This document shows positions 24,799-32,272 of a DNA stretch of 64,000 nt, in pieces. Below the pieces are notes generated by a model that was not told the origin of the DNA, ran no database searches, and worked only from the letters and a program-made list of their open reading frames with translations. The stretch spans positions 1 through 64,000 of the forward strand of contig JAXMHQ010000012.1 of NCBI GenBank assembly GCA_046346665.1, in the 5' to 3' direction. A program made the position numbers and the translations under genes. Position 1 is the first letter of the stretch; the number at the start of each line of letters is the position of its first letter. This DNA comes from JAXMHQ01 sp046346665. Lineage in GTDB: Bacteria > Verrucomicrobiota > Verrucomicrobiia > Limisphaerales > JAXMHQ01.

Positions 24799-25806
24799 TT
24801 AATCTTCAGTGGATTCCAGCTCTTCCCGCCGGCGATCGCGGCGTTCCCAGTACCAGGCGATCCAGACGCTGATTTCGTAAAGCACCTGGAGGACGATGGC
24901 CATGACGACCTGGGTGAACACCTCGGGCGTGGTGAGCAGCGCGCCGAGCACCAGGTTGATGACGATCATGTAGCGGCGCATGGCGGACAGCTTGGCGTAA
25001 TCCAGCAACCCGATTTTCACCAGGGCCAGCAGCACCACGGGCAGTTCGAATCCGAGCCCCATGCCGAGCATGAATTTCGTGACGAAGCTGAAGTAGGTTT
25101 CCGCCCGCCATTCCGGCACTTTCACACCCATCCAGACGGCGAACACCTCGGCGAATTTGAGTGCGCGGGCGAGGACGAACACGTAGCAGAACGTGACGCC
25201 GGCGCCGAACAATCCGACCCCGATGGCGCAGGCCCGGAGCACGTATTTTTTCTCGCGCACCTTCAGGGCGGGCAGGACGAACTGGGCGATGAAATAGAAA
25301 ATGAACGGGGCCGCCATCACCACGCCGCCGTAGAGCGCCAGGTGCAGCGACGACAGGAATGGCGAGGCCGGGTCGAGGTAGATCAAATCCGTCGCGCTCT
25401 CGAGCCGCGCTTCTTCGGGCGGGCTGGGATCCACCGCGAGCCGGAGCACGACGTTGGTGCCGTCGGCGACGGGTTCGACGCGGATGATGGCGAAGCTGTT
25501 GGTGCCGAGGTCGAGGGCGCCGATGCGATTGGTGGGGGGTTCGAAGGAGGCGAGGTTATTGGTGCCGAACAGCACCATGACTTTCTGGGTGTGGCCCACC
25601 TGGACCAGGGCGGCTTTCTTGAGGGGTTGTTTGAGGAACCAGACGATTTGGGGCGTCGCGTAGAGGCAGATGATCATCCCGACCAGCAGCGCGGCGCCGC
25701 TCTTGATCAGCATCCAGCGAAGATCCTCGAGATGCTCGAGAAACGTTTTAACCGGGCCACCTTCGTCGGATTCGTCGAAAGGCGGATCTTCGATGGGGTC
25801 GGCCAT
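24799..25806 (-). CDS. tatC: Sec-independent protein translocase TatC
   Basis: 335 residues; E. coli TatC has 258. The N-terminal motif FLEHLEDLRWMLIKS and helix 1 are followed by an unusual extracytoplasmic insertion of about 100 residues (about 60-165) before the remaining five helices (LYGGVVMAAPFIFYFIAQFVLPAL; YFSFVTKFMLGMGLGFELPVVLLAL; TPEVFTQVVMAIVLQVLYEIS). The conserved FELP and the TP.xF motif are intact. It sits 24 bases after tatA, so the two are an operon exporting folded proteins. Confidence 0.94.
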   Translation of the reverse strand: MADPIEDPPFDESDEGGPVKTFLEHLEDLRWMLIKSGAALLVGMIICLYATPQIVWFLKQPLKKAALVQVGHTQKVMVLFGTNNLASFEPPTNRIGALDLGTNSFAIIRVEPVADGTNVVLRLAVDPSPPEEARLESATDLIYLDPASPFLSSLHLALYGGVVMAAPFIFYFIAQFVLPALKVREKKYVLRACAIGVGLFGAGVTFCYVFVLARALKFAEVFAVWMGVKVPEWRAETYFSFVTKFMLGMGLGFELPVVLLALVKIGLLDYAKLSAMRRYMIVINLVLGALLTTPEVFTQVVMAIVLQVLYEISVWIAWYWERRDRRREELESTED

Positions 25807-25830
25807 GACAGGGGCTGCCGTGGCGAGGCC

Positions 25831-26106
25831 TTACGGCTTCGGCGCGGGAGGCTGCGGGGCGGCCTGAGTCTGGTTGTTCGGAGTCGTGGCGGCGGGGGGA
25901 GCCGGACGGGAAGGCGGCGGCTCATTGACCGATCGCTCGATCTCGTCGGTCACTTCGCGGGACGCCTTTTTGAATTCGTTGATGCCCTTGCCGAGGCCCT
26001 TGGCGAATTCAGGAATCCGCTTGGCGCCAAACAGGACCAGAATCACCACGAGCACCAAAACCAGTTCGCCGCCGCTCAATCCCAGGACTGCCAATGTTAC
26101 GTTCAT
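25831..26106 (-). CDS. tatA: Twin-arginine translocase subunit TatA/TatE
   Basis: 91 residues from MNVTLAVLGLSGGELVLVL; an ATG 6 codons earlier is less likely. One short membrane helix, then the hinge FGAKRIPEFAKGLGKGINEFKKA and the amphipathic helix, as in TatA. The C-terminal 40 residues are Pro/Ala-rich. With TatC next to it and no TatB visible, a minimal TatAC system is likely. The IS element begins 70 bases upstream of its start. Confidence 0.92.
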   Translation of the reverse strand: MNVTLAVLGLSGGELVLVLVVILVLFGAKRIPEFAKGLGKGINEFKKASREVTDEIERSVNEPPPSRPAPPAATTPNNQTQAAPQPPAPKP

Positions 26107-26165
26107 AAATTGCCTGTAAACCAAGAAAATCTATGCCCGGCCGGGGGATTAGTAAAGCCGCAAAG

Positions 26166-26175
26166 CGGAACACCC
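26166..26175. repeat. 10-bp target-site duplication, left copy
   Basis: CGGAACACCC directly abuts the left end of the IS; an identical copy lies at 27387-27396. A 10-bp duplication fits the 8-10 bp reported for ISAs1-family insertions. Confidence 0.85.
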
Positions 26176-27386
26176 CAGGGCTCACGCATTAAAATCTAAG
26201 CCCAGGAGATGGAGCAAATATCGGTTGTCCCAGCCAGCGGCCTTCATTCGGCCCTTCAAACTGCGCTTTTTCTTCTGCGTATCGGTTTTGATGAGATTCA
26301 GCGCCCAACGGCGCAATGTCGCTAGGTTCTCGGACGCGTAGCCGCTGCGCGCCCGGCTTTGGTCTTCGTTAAAATTGACGTCCAAAACCCAGTGCAACTG
26401 GTTCTCGATGCTCCAATGGCTGCGGATGGCACGGGCGAACCGATTCACGTCCAGACTCAAGCTGCTCAGATAATAGCGCCGCCCACCGTACGCTGCCCCC
26501 CAATCTCGCGCACTGCTTCGACCACACCCACGCTCTGTAAACCTCCCAAGCCTCTCGATCCTCAAACCAATCGCTGGCCGCTTTGCCAATAACGCCGCAC
26601 CTCCAGGCGCCGTGCCCTTTGTCCACGACTTCCGCGTAAGCCAGTTCCTGGCCTGGCGGCTGATAGCGTCATCCAAATAGCTTTTGACCTCTTGGTGCGT
26701 CTGCCCCTGGTTGCCTTTGAGCGCCAAAACGTAATCGGCATCGGCTTCTTTGATTTCCTTGGCTATCTCTTTTGGCAGCCCATCGCATCCAGCGTCACAA
26801 TGCATCCGCTCAGTTCCAAGGCTCGCAACAGCTTGGGCACCGCCCGAATCTCGTTGCTCTTGTCATCGACCTTGAGTTGACCCAACGCCAGACCGTTGTC
26901 TGCCGCCCAAGCACTGATCACCACTTTGGGGCAATCCCCTTGTTGATCGCCCGCCTCAGTGCTTTGCCATCCAGCGCTACGATCTCCTGCGCCACGGCCG
27001 CTCGCAGACTCTGCGTCCAGCGCATGAAGCACTCCAGAAACTTCTCCGGATCCATCGCCGCAAACACCCGGTTGAACGTATCGTGACTGGGAATGCCGTG
27101 GCGCAGCTCCAGAAAGCTCTCGAACCACTCCGACTTTGCTTCCCCAAAAACCTCCATGTCCTCAAAACTATCGGCCCCACACAGCAGCGCGCAGATGGCA
27201 ATACTCAGCACGTCAGGTAACGCGTGCAGTTTGCGCCGATCCATTCGCGGGTCCGGCACTTCTTTCAGAATCGTGATCAAACTCAACTTTGGATGCTTTT
27301 GCATCCCGCCTCATGTACGCATTGTATTTACAAAGTACAGACAAAAATCGTCCCTCCTTCAAAAATCTTTTAATGCGTGAGCCCTG
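26176..27386 (-). mobile_element. ISAs1-family insertion sequence, 1211 bp, inactive
   Basis: Bounded by 19-bp perfect terminal inverted repeats (26176-26194 and 27368-27386, beginning CAGGGCTCACGC) and by 10-bp direct repeats CGGAACACCC. The transposase inside carries at least four frame shifts, so the copy is dead, yet its ends and target duplication are still perfect. The target is the CGGAACACCCTGCC spacer of the REP array; an empty copy of this spacer is visible at 27664-27677. IS insertion therefore post-dates the REP amplification. Confidence 0.9.
26182..27304 (-). pseudogene. ISAs1-type DDE transposase with multiple frameshifts
   Basis: Fragments in order on the minus strand: MQKHPKLSLITILKEVPDPR to ALDGKALRRAINKG (27304 to about 26925); VVISAWAADNGLALGQLKVDDKSNE to VTLDAMGCQ (about 26925-26770, another frame); IAKEIKEADADYVLALKGNQG (third frame); DKGHGAWRC...DWFEDREAWE (near 26626-26540, another frame); and RRYYLSSLSLDVNRFARAIRSHWSIENQLHW to the stop at 26182. 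The HWSIENQLHWVLDV block and the C-terminal SENLATLRRWALNLIK are hallmarks of ISAs1/H-repeat transposases. At least four frame changes make it non-functional. Confidence 0.9.
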
Positions 27387-27408
27387 CGGAACACCCTGCC
27401 CCGGCGCC

Positions 27409-27851
27409 GGGAGGGACGCCGTTTTCGGCGTCCCCATCTGGCGTTTGCGACTGGTGCGGGGTTCCGGCTGGGATGTGGCGGGTTGATTTGGACCGCGAGG
27501 AGAAGATGGGGCCGGCGAGGACGCCGGCCCTCCCGTGGGTTGACGATGGGAGGGACGCCGTCCCCGGCGTCCCCATCTGGTGATTGCGAAAGGTGCGGGG
27601 TTCCGGCTGGGATGTTGCGGGTTGATTTGGGCCGCGAGGAGAAGATGGGGCCGGCGAGGACGCCGGAACACCCTGCCCCGGCGCCGGGAGGGACGCCGTT
27701 TTCGGCGTCCCCATCTGGCGTTTGCGACTGGTGCGGGGTTCCGGCTGGGATGTGGCGGGTTGATTTGGGTCGCGAGGAGAAGATGGGGCCGGCGAGGACG
27801 CCGGCCCTCCCGTGGGTTGACGATGGGAGGGACGCCGTCCTCGGCGTCCCA
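27409..27851. repeat. REP-pair array upstream of RAYT (copies C-F)
   Basis: Copies C 27409-27535, D 27548-27667 (right end truncated), E 27686-27812 and F 27825-27851 (left hairpin only), all in the same orientation. C/D and E/F are separated by TGGGTTGACGAT, D/E by ACACCCTGCCCCGGCGCC. Each full copy has a GGAG-headed 9-bp hairpin at each end and a 60-70 base core with TGCGGGGTTCCGGCTGGGATG. Near identity between copies argues for recent amplification. Confidence 0.88.
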
Positions 27852-27912
27852 AACTGTTCAGCCCCCAACCATTTTCCTCGACATAGGACGGCTTGCGCTC
27901 AAATCTCCGGTC

Positions 27913-28389
27913 ATGGAGAACAGGGCATTTCCGGTCGGCGAACCGGGCCGCAGGCATCCAGCGCGCGGCGTGATCATTTCGTTCCAGCAACCCACCATTG
28001 TGTTCCTCACGATTTGCGCCAAGGATCGTCAGTCGTGGATTGCCAACTCAAAGGTGCACCAGGCGTTGACGGCGGTTTGGACATCTGCGGATGCATGGTT
28101 GGTGGGTTTCTATCTGCTGATGCCTGACCACGTCCATTTGTTCTGTGCACCGAGAGATCTTCGCTTCACGCTGGATCAGTGGGTCACCTATTGGAAGAGA
28201 AGGTTCACGTGTCTGCATCTGCCGCAGACTGGGCAATGGCAGCGGCACTTCTGGGACACGCGGCTTCGACGGCAGGAGAGTTACGCTGAAAAATGGCGTT
28301 ATGTACAGGAAAATCCGGTCAGAAAGGGGCTGGTAGAATCGCCGAAGGATTGGCCGTTTCAGGGAATGCTCAACGTGTTGCCCTGGTGA
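27913..28389 (+). CDS. REP-associated tyrosine transposase (RAYT), Y1/HUH family
   Basis: 158 residues from MENRAFPVGEPGRRHPARG. The HUH metal motif is MPDHVHLF (His73, His75) and the catalytic tyrosine is Tyr124 in QESYAEKWRYVQENPVRKGL, the RAYT signature; TICAKDRQSW near the N-terminus is the usual first strand. This single-domain, IS200-like nuclease lies between REP arrays 27409-27851 and 28416-28666, the arrangement known as a REPtron, in which the RAYT is thought to recognise and mobilise the hairpins. An upstream in-frame extension passes through the repeats and is rejected. The gene is intact. Confidence 0.9.
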   Translation: MENRAFPVGEPGRRHPARGVIISFQQPTIVFLTICAKDRQSWIANSKVHQALTAVWTSADAWLVGFYLLMPDHVHLFCAPRDLRFTLDQWVTYWKRRFTCLHLPQTGQWQRHFWDTRLRRQESYAEKWRYVQENPVRKGLVESPKDWPFQGMLNVLPW

Positions 28390-28415
28390 CCCTGGAGAAT
28401 GATGGGGCCGACGAT

Positions 28416-28666
28416 GGGAGGGACGCCGTCCCCGGTGTTGGTGAATGGTGCGGGGTTCCGCTTGGGATGGGGCGGGTTGATTTGGGCCGCGAGGGGAGAT
28501 GGGGCCGGCGGGGACGCCGGCCCTCCCGTGTGTTGACGATGGGAGGGACACCGTCTCGGCGTCCCAAACTGGTGTTGGTGAATGGTGCGGGGTTCCGGTT
28601 GGGATGGGGCGGGTTGATTGGGGTCGCGAGGAGAAGATGGGGCCGGCGGGGACGCCGGCCCTCCCG
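28416..28666. repeat. REP-pair array downstream of RAYT (copies G and H)
   Basis: Copy G 28416-28528 (113 bp, shortened left hairpin) and copy H 28541-28666 (126 bp), same orientation as copies A-F. Both carry the right hairpin GGGCCGGCG / CGCCGGCCC ending in CTCCC. G has lost the second arm of its left hairpin. A 9-base fragment GATGGGGCC precedes copy G at 28402. Confidence 0.87.
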
Positions 28667-28673
28667 GTGCGGA

Positions 28674-28706
28674 CAAAAAAACGGGGCGCCTTTTGAGGGG
28701 CGCCCC
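28674..28706 (-). terminator. Intrinsic terminator of the tol-pal operon
   Basis: On the minus strand a perfect 8-bp stem GGGGCGCC / GGCGCCCC with an 8-base loop is followed at once by G and a run of seven T (A-run 28675-28681 on the plus strand). It lies 20 bases after the pal stop. The clearest terminator in the window. Confidence 0.88.
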
Positions 28707-28725
28707 GGGTGGGAAAATCAGGCGG

Positions 28726-29310
28726 TTACTTGGTCAGCAGGACGAACACGCCGCGGCGGTTTTTCGCGTGGGCGGCGTCGCTGTGGCCGGTGTCGACCGG
28801 GCGGGTGCGGCCGAAGCTCTTGGTCAGGATGCGGCTGCCGTCGACGCCTTTGCCGATGAGATCTTCGCGCAGCGCGGAAGCGCGGCGTTCGCCGAGCGCG
28901 TAGTTGTATTGATCGGTGCCGCGCTCATCGCAATGGCCTTCGATCTCCACGCCCGTGCCCGGGTTGCTCTTCAGGTAGTCGGCCACGTGCTCGACCTTCG
29001 ACTGTTCGCTGCTGCGAACCACGGAGCTGTCGTAGGCGAAGTGAACCGTGTCGGATTCAAAGAATTTCTCGTCGCGCTTGGCGTTTTCCCAGTCGCTCGG
29101 ATTCGCCGCGGCATGCGCGGTACTCTCGACTCCGCCGGTGGTGTCACCGTTGGTGACGGCGTTGCCGTTGCTCTCGCTGCCGTTGGGATTACCCGACTGG
29201 CTGGGCGTCGGGATGGGCGTGACCTGGGTGGGGGTTTTCTTGCAACCGACGGCCGAAAAAGTGAGGGCCAATCCGATCGCTGCCAAATACGTAAGCTGGG
29301 TCAATTTCAT
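28726..29310 (-). CDS. pal: Peptidoglycan-associated lipoprotein Pal (OmpA-like)
   Basis: 194 residues. Signal peptide ending in a lipobox-like SAVGC, a low-complexity Ser/Asn/Thr/Pro linker, then an OmpA/MotB domain (about 85-194) with VHFAYDSSVV, VEIEGHCDERGTDQYNYALGERRA and SFGRTRPV. The Asp and Arg of this motif bind diaminopimelate in peptidoglycan. Last gene of the Tol-Pal operon, 28 bases after tolB, followed by an intrinsic terminator. Confidence 0.94.
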   Translation of the reverse strand: MKLTQLTYLAAIGLALTFSAVGCKKTPTQVTPIPTPSQSGNPNGSESNGNAVTNGDTTGGVESTAHAAANPSDWENAKRDEKFFESDTVHFAYDSSVVRSSEQSKVEHVADYLKSNPGTGVEIEGHCDERGTDQYNYALGERRASALREDLIGKGVDGSRILTKSFGRTRPVDTGHSDAAHAKNRRGVFVLLTK

Positions 29311-29337
29311 TTTATCGTCTTCTTCGTGCCCGGGCGG

Positions 29338-30504
29338 TTAACGCGCCCAGCTGGGTTGATTTTCAACACCCGACGAAACTCGGGCGACATCCTTGACTTG
29401 TTTCGTGGGGACGTCAAGCAAAGACAGCGTTCCGGCCGCGCGCCGCGCGAACACGAGCGTCCGCGAGTTGGGCGACCACGACGGGTCCTCGCCGCCGACG
29501 AGCGGAGTGGCCTCGCCGCCCTGCGCCGGGACGACGCAAATGCTGAAATCCCGGCCCTGGGAGGTGAACGCAATCCACTTGCCGTCGGGCGACCAGTCGG
29601 GCTCGGTCGGATTCGAGACGCCGACGGTGGCAATTCGCTCCACCGGCCCGCCCGTCACCCGCACCTTGCACAGCGACCGCCGCTCCTTGAGTTTCGCCGC
29701 GAAACAAATCCACTGTCCATCACTGGAAAAACACGGGCCCGATTCGTCCTCGGGCGATTTCGTCAGCCGCCGCAGGTTGCTGCCGTCGATGTCCGCCACA
29801 TAAAGATCGGTCCAGCCGTCCTTGCTGAGAATCATGGCGACCTTCCGGCCGTCTGCCGACACCGCCGGGCTGAGGTTGGATCCGCCGTACCAGGCGACGC
29901 GTTTGCGGGTGCCGGTGGCGAGGTTCTGGGAGAAGATGGCGGCGTTGCCGAGTTTCCACGAGGAGTAAAGCAGTTCAAATTTTCCCGGCACCCAGTTCGG
30001 CCCGGCCGCCAGCGAACCGTCCTTCGTCACCGCCTGCGGGCTGAACCCGTCGAAGTCGGACACGTAAATTTCGCTGTCAGGTCCGCGCTGCACATTGAAC
30101 GCGATCTTGGTCTGGGCGATTCCCTTGCCGCCGATGGCGTTGACGAAATCGTCGCAGAACGCGTGCGCCTGGCGGCGGAGCGACGCGCCGGAGTAGGATT
30201 TCGACAGCAGCGTGTGTTTGGTGACGGCGTCCAGCGCCAGCGCCTGCAGGTTGCCGGTGTTGCCGCCGGTGATGACATACTGTGCGTTCTGCGCGTTGGT
30301 GAATCCGAATCCCTGCACGTAGAGATCGAACTGGATCGCCTGGGCGGCCTCGCCGCTGAAGCCGCTGAGGGAGACCCAGACGGGCGGAGTGATGCCGGGG
30401 ACGGTGTCGCGCGTGATGCGAATGGCCTCGTCCTCAGCCCGCGCCGCGCCGGCCGACAGCGCGAGAACAACCAGTGAAAATGCCAGTGAAACGTAATTTT
30501 TCAT
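29338..30504 (-). CDS. tolB: Tol-Pal system protein TolB
   Basis: 388 residues from MKNYVSLAFSLVVLALSAG, with a signal peptide. N-terminal domain about 30-165, then a six-bladed WD40-like propeller: repeated units such as SPAVSADGRKVAMILSKDG, GPCFSSDGQWICFAAK, EPDWSPDGKWIAFTSQG, DPSWSPNSRTLVFAR. TolB is periplasmic and links Pal to TolA. The ATG overlaps the stop of the TolA-like gene, and pal follows 27 bases later. Confidence 0.93.
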   Translation of the reverse strand: MKNYVSLAFSLVVLALSAGAARAEDEAIRITRDTVPGITPPVWVSLSGFSGEAAQAIQFDLYVQGFGFTNAQNAQYVITGGNTGNLQALALDAVTKHTLLSKSYSGASLRRQAHAFCDDFVNAIGGKGIAQTKIAFNVQRGPDSEIYVSDFDGFSPQAVTKDGSLAAGPNWVPGKFELLYSSWKLGNAAIFSQNLATGTRKRVAWYGGSNLSPAVSADGRKVAMILSKDGWTDLYVADIDGSNLRRLTKSPEDESGPCFSSDGQWICFAAKLKERRSLCKVRVTGGPVERIATVGVSNPTEPDWSPDGKWIAFTSQGRDFSICVVPAQGGEATPLVGGEDPSWSPNSRTLVFARRAAGTLSLLDVPTKQVKDVARVSSGVENQPSWAR

Positions 30505-31340
30505 CCGAGTAATTTTGCTTTGACGTCGAAATAGATCTGGATCGTGCGCTGCTGGTCCGGCGAATCCTCCGGCAGCGGCGCGGCGTAGCGGACGCGGTCG
30601 ATGGTGGTCTGAACGGAATCGTCGACCGCGGCGTTGCCGGAGCGGCGGATGATTTCGGCGGAGAGGACGCGGCCGTCGCGGCCGATGGTGACGCTGACGA
30701 GGGCGGATCCGGAATCGGACGTGACGCCGGAGGGAAGGACCCAGGCGCGGTCGTAGACGGATTTGACGGCTTGTTTCCAATTGGCGTAAGGCACGCCGCC
30801 GCCGCCGGGGCCTTTGAGTTCACCGACCTCGGTGCTCCCGGCGACGCCGCCGGCGATGCCCTGGGCGGCGCGGCGGATGGCGGCTGCGGCCTCGGCGCGC
30901 TGGGCGTCGGCGGCCTCGCGGGCGCGCGCTTCGTCCCGGGCTCTTGTATCCACCACCTGGCTGCGCTTCACCGGCTTGAGGCTGACCTCGACTTTCGGTT
31001 TGGACGATTTGCTCACCTCGACGGACGGCTCGGGTTTAACCGGTTCCGGCTGGGGGGCGGGCTTGACCGGTTCGGGCGTGGGCGCCGGGGGCGTCACCGG
31101 CGCGGCGGGCTGGGGCGCCGGCTGTTGCGGTGCCGGGGGCGGGGGCAGGGCGCCGCGCGGATTCCCGCCGCCCGACATCGCGCTGTCCACGGTTTTCACC
31201 GGCACAAAATCGATCAAGGTGATGTTGTCCTGCTTCGAACTGTCCGACCCGAGGAAGGCGGGCCCGATGAACAGGATCAGCACGAGCAGGCCGTGCAGCG
31301 CGGCGGAGACGAGGAAGCAGGATTTCTGGAGCCGGTTCAT
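30501..31340 (-). CDS. TolA/TonB-like protein with C-terminal TonB domain
   Basis: 279 residues. A cytoplasmic start and one membrane helix (LVSAALHGLLVLILFIGPAFL), then a long Pro/Ala/Lys-rich periplasm-spanning region (about 60-120), an Arg/Ala-rich helix (about 125-160) and a C-terminal TonB/TolA domain (WKQAVKSVYDRAWVLP, ALVSVTIGRDGRVLSAEIIRRSG). In the operon it occupies the tolA position; it begins within the last codons of exbD (ATGA) and ends within the start of tolB. TonB-like by domain, TolA by context. Confidence 0.9.
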   Translation of the reverse strand: MNRLQKSCFLVSAALHGLLVLILFIGPAFLGSDSSKQDNITLIDFVPVKTVDSAMSGGGNPRGALPPPPAPQQPAPQPAAPVTPPAPTPEPVKPAPQPEPVKPEPSVEVSKSSKPKVEVSLKPVKRSQVVDTRARDEARAREAADAQRAEAAAAIRRAAQGIAGGVAGSTEVGELKGPGGGGVPYANWKQAVKSVYDRAWVLPSGVTSDSGSALVSVTIGRDGRVLSAEIIRRSGNAAVDDSVQTTIDRVRYAAPLPEDSPDQQRTIQIYFDVKAKLLG

Positions 31341-31756
31341 CGTTCGATCGGCTGGGTGCGGATGGAGTAGCGCGAGATGCCGTTGCGCGTGCAGGCGTCG
31401 GTGAGCGCGACGAAATCCTTCATCCGGCTGTTTTCATCCGCGCGGATGTAGATGACGAGGTTCGGGTTGAACTTGTAATCCAGGGCGAGCTGGTTGACGA
31501 GCGCGTCGAGCTTCATCGGTTTTTTGTTGAGCATGTAGATGCCCTGGGCGTTGATCTCGACCGTGCGGACGTCGCGCGGATCGATCTTGTCGGACCTGGC
31601 GCTGGAGCTGGTGGGCAGCTTGAGGTCCATGCCTTTTTCGAGCAGCGGCGTGGTGATGACGAAGATGATGAGCAGGACGAACGCGAGGTCGAGGAGCGGG
31701 GTGATGTTGATATCACTCAGCGTGACCAGGGAATTGCGTTGGGAGAAGCGCCTCAT
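31337..31756 (-). CDS. ExbD/TolR-family proton-channel protein
   Basis: 139 residues. The single membrane helix contains the proton-carrying aspartate motif SDINITPLLDLAFVLLIIF, followed by the periplasmic ExbD/TolR domain ending DACTRNGISRYSIRT. Partner of the ExbB/TolQ homologue at 32273-33001. Its ATG is one base away from the stop of the intruding four-helix-bundle gene, and its upstream sequence is CAACCTG repeat, so its original ribosome-binding site has apparently been replaced and translation probably depends on coupling. Confidence 0.92.
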   Translation of the reverse strand: MRRFSQRNSLVTLSDINITPLLDLAFVLLIIFVITTPLLEKGMDLKLPTSSSARSDKIDPRDVRTVEINAQGIYMLNKKPMKLDALVNQLALDYKFNPNLVIYIRADENSRMKDFVALTDACTRNGISRYSIRTQPIER

Positions 31757-31757
31757 C

Positions 31758-32198
31758 TCAGGTTGCAGGTTGCGGGTTGCAGGTTGCAGGTTCCCGTCCG
31801 CGCTTCCGGGCGGGATTCAGTCGCGGGCTGCGCGGAGCCTGTTGCAGGTAGCGGATAAAGGCGGCGATCTGGCGTGATAGAATCAGGCCTTGTTCCTGCA
31901 GTGAATCGAATTCCTGCCTGGTGAGATACCCCTGATCCAAAGCAATGCAAAGCTGCGAGCGCACTTCGCCCAGCGATCCCTTGGCGATGTTCAGGTATTG
32001 AATAAGTTCCTTGCGGCTGGCGCGTTCGAATCCTTCCGCGATGTTGGAGAGGACGGAAACCGCCGCCCGCCGAATCTGTTCCCGCGATCCGATGTCCCGG
32101 TAGAAGGCACGGGACTTCGAAGCCGCGTAAACGGCGCGTCCAAGTTTTCGTGCATCCTGCCATATCTTCAAATCCTCAAATGTCTTTGCCGTTGCCAT
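31758..32198 (-). CDS. Four-helix-bundle protein (23S rRNA intervening-sequence protein family)
   Basis: 146 residues from MATAKTFEDLKIWQDARKL; an upstream in-frame ATG at 32258 lies in repeat. Family pattern: FEDLKIWQDARKLGRAVY, YRDIGSREQIRRAAVSVLSNIAEGFERASRKE, YLNIAKGSLGEVRSQL, the S23/IVP fold best known from rRNA intervening sequences. Biochemical role unknown. The last 12 residues (REPATCNPQPAT) are translated CAACCTG repeat. It sits exactly between the stop of exbB and the start of exbD, which are normally adjacent in Tol operons. Confidence 0.87.
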   Translation of the reverse strand: MATAKTFEDLKIWQDARKLGRAVYAASKSRAFYRDIGSREQIRRAAVSVLSNIAEGFERASRKELIQYLNIAKGSLGEVRSQLCIALDQGYLTRQEFDSLQEQGLILSRQIAAFIRYLQQAPRSPRLNPARKRGREPATCNPQPAT

Positions 32199-32272
32199 CC
32201 CACCCTTCCTTTCCCAAACAACCCACGGCGCTCTATTCTTCGAACCTGCAACCTGCAACTAGCAACCTGCAA
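31761..32272 (-). mobile_element. Gene cassette with CAACCTG/CAGGTTG heptamer inverted ends
   Basis: The four-helix-bundle gene is enclosed by GGTTGCA-type heptamers (31761-31792) at one end and CAACCTGC-type heptamers (32238-32272) at the other, an inverted pair of about 33 bases with the same GGTTC / GAACC inner boundary as the element at 14045-14213. The outer ends abut the exbB stop and the exbD start with almost no leftover. No transposase is present; mobilisation in trans is inferred. Confidence 0.65.
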
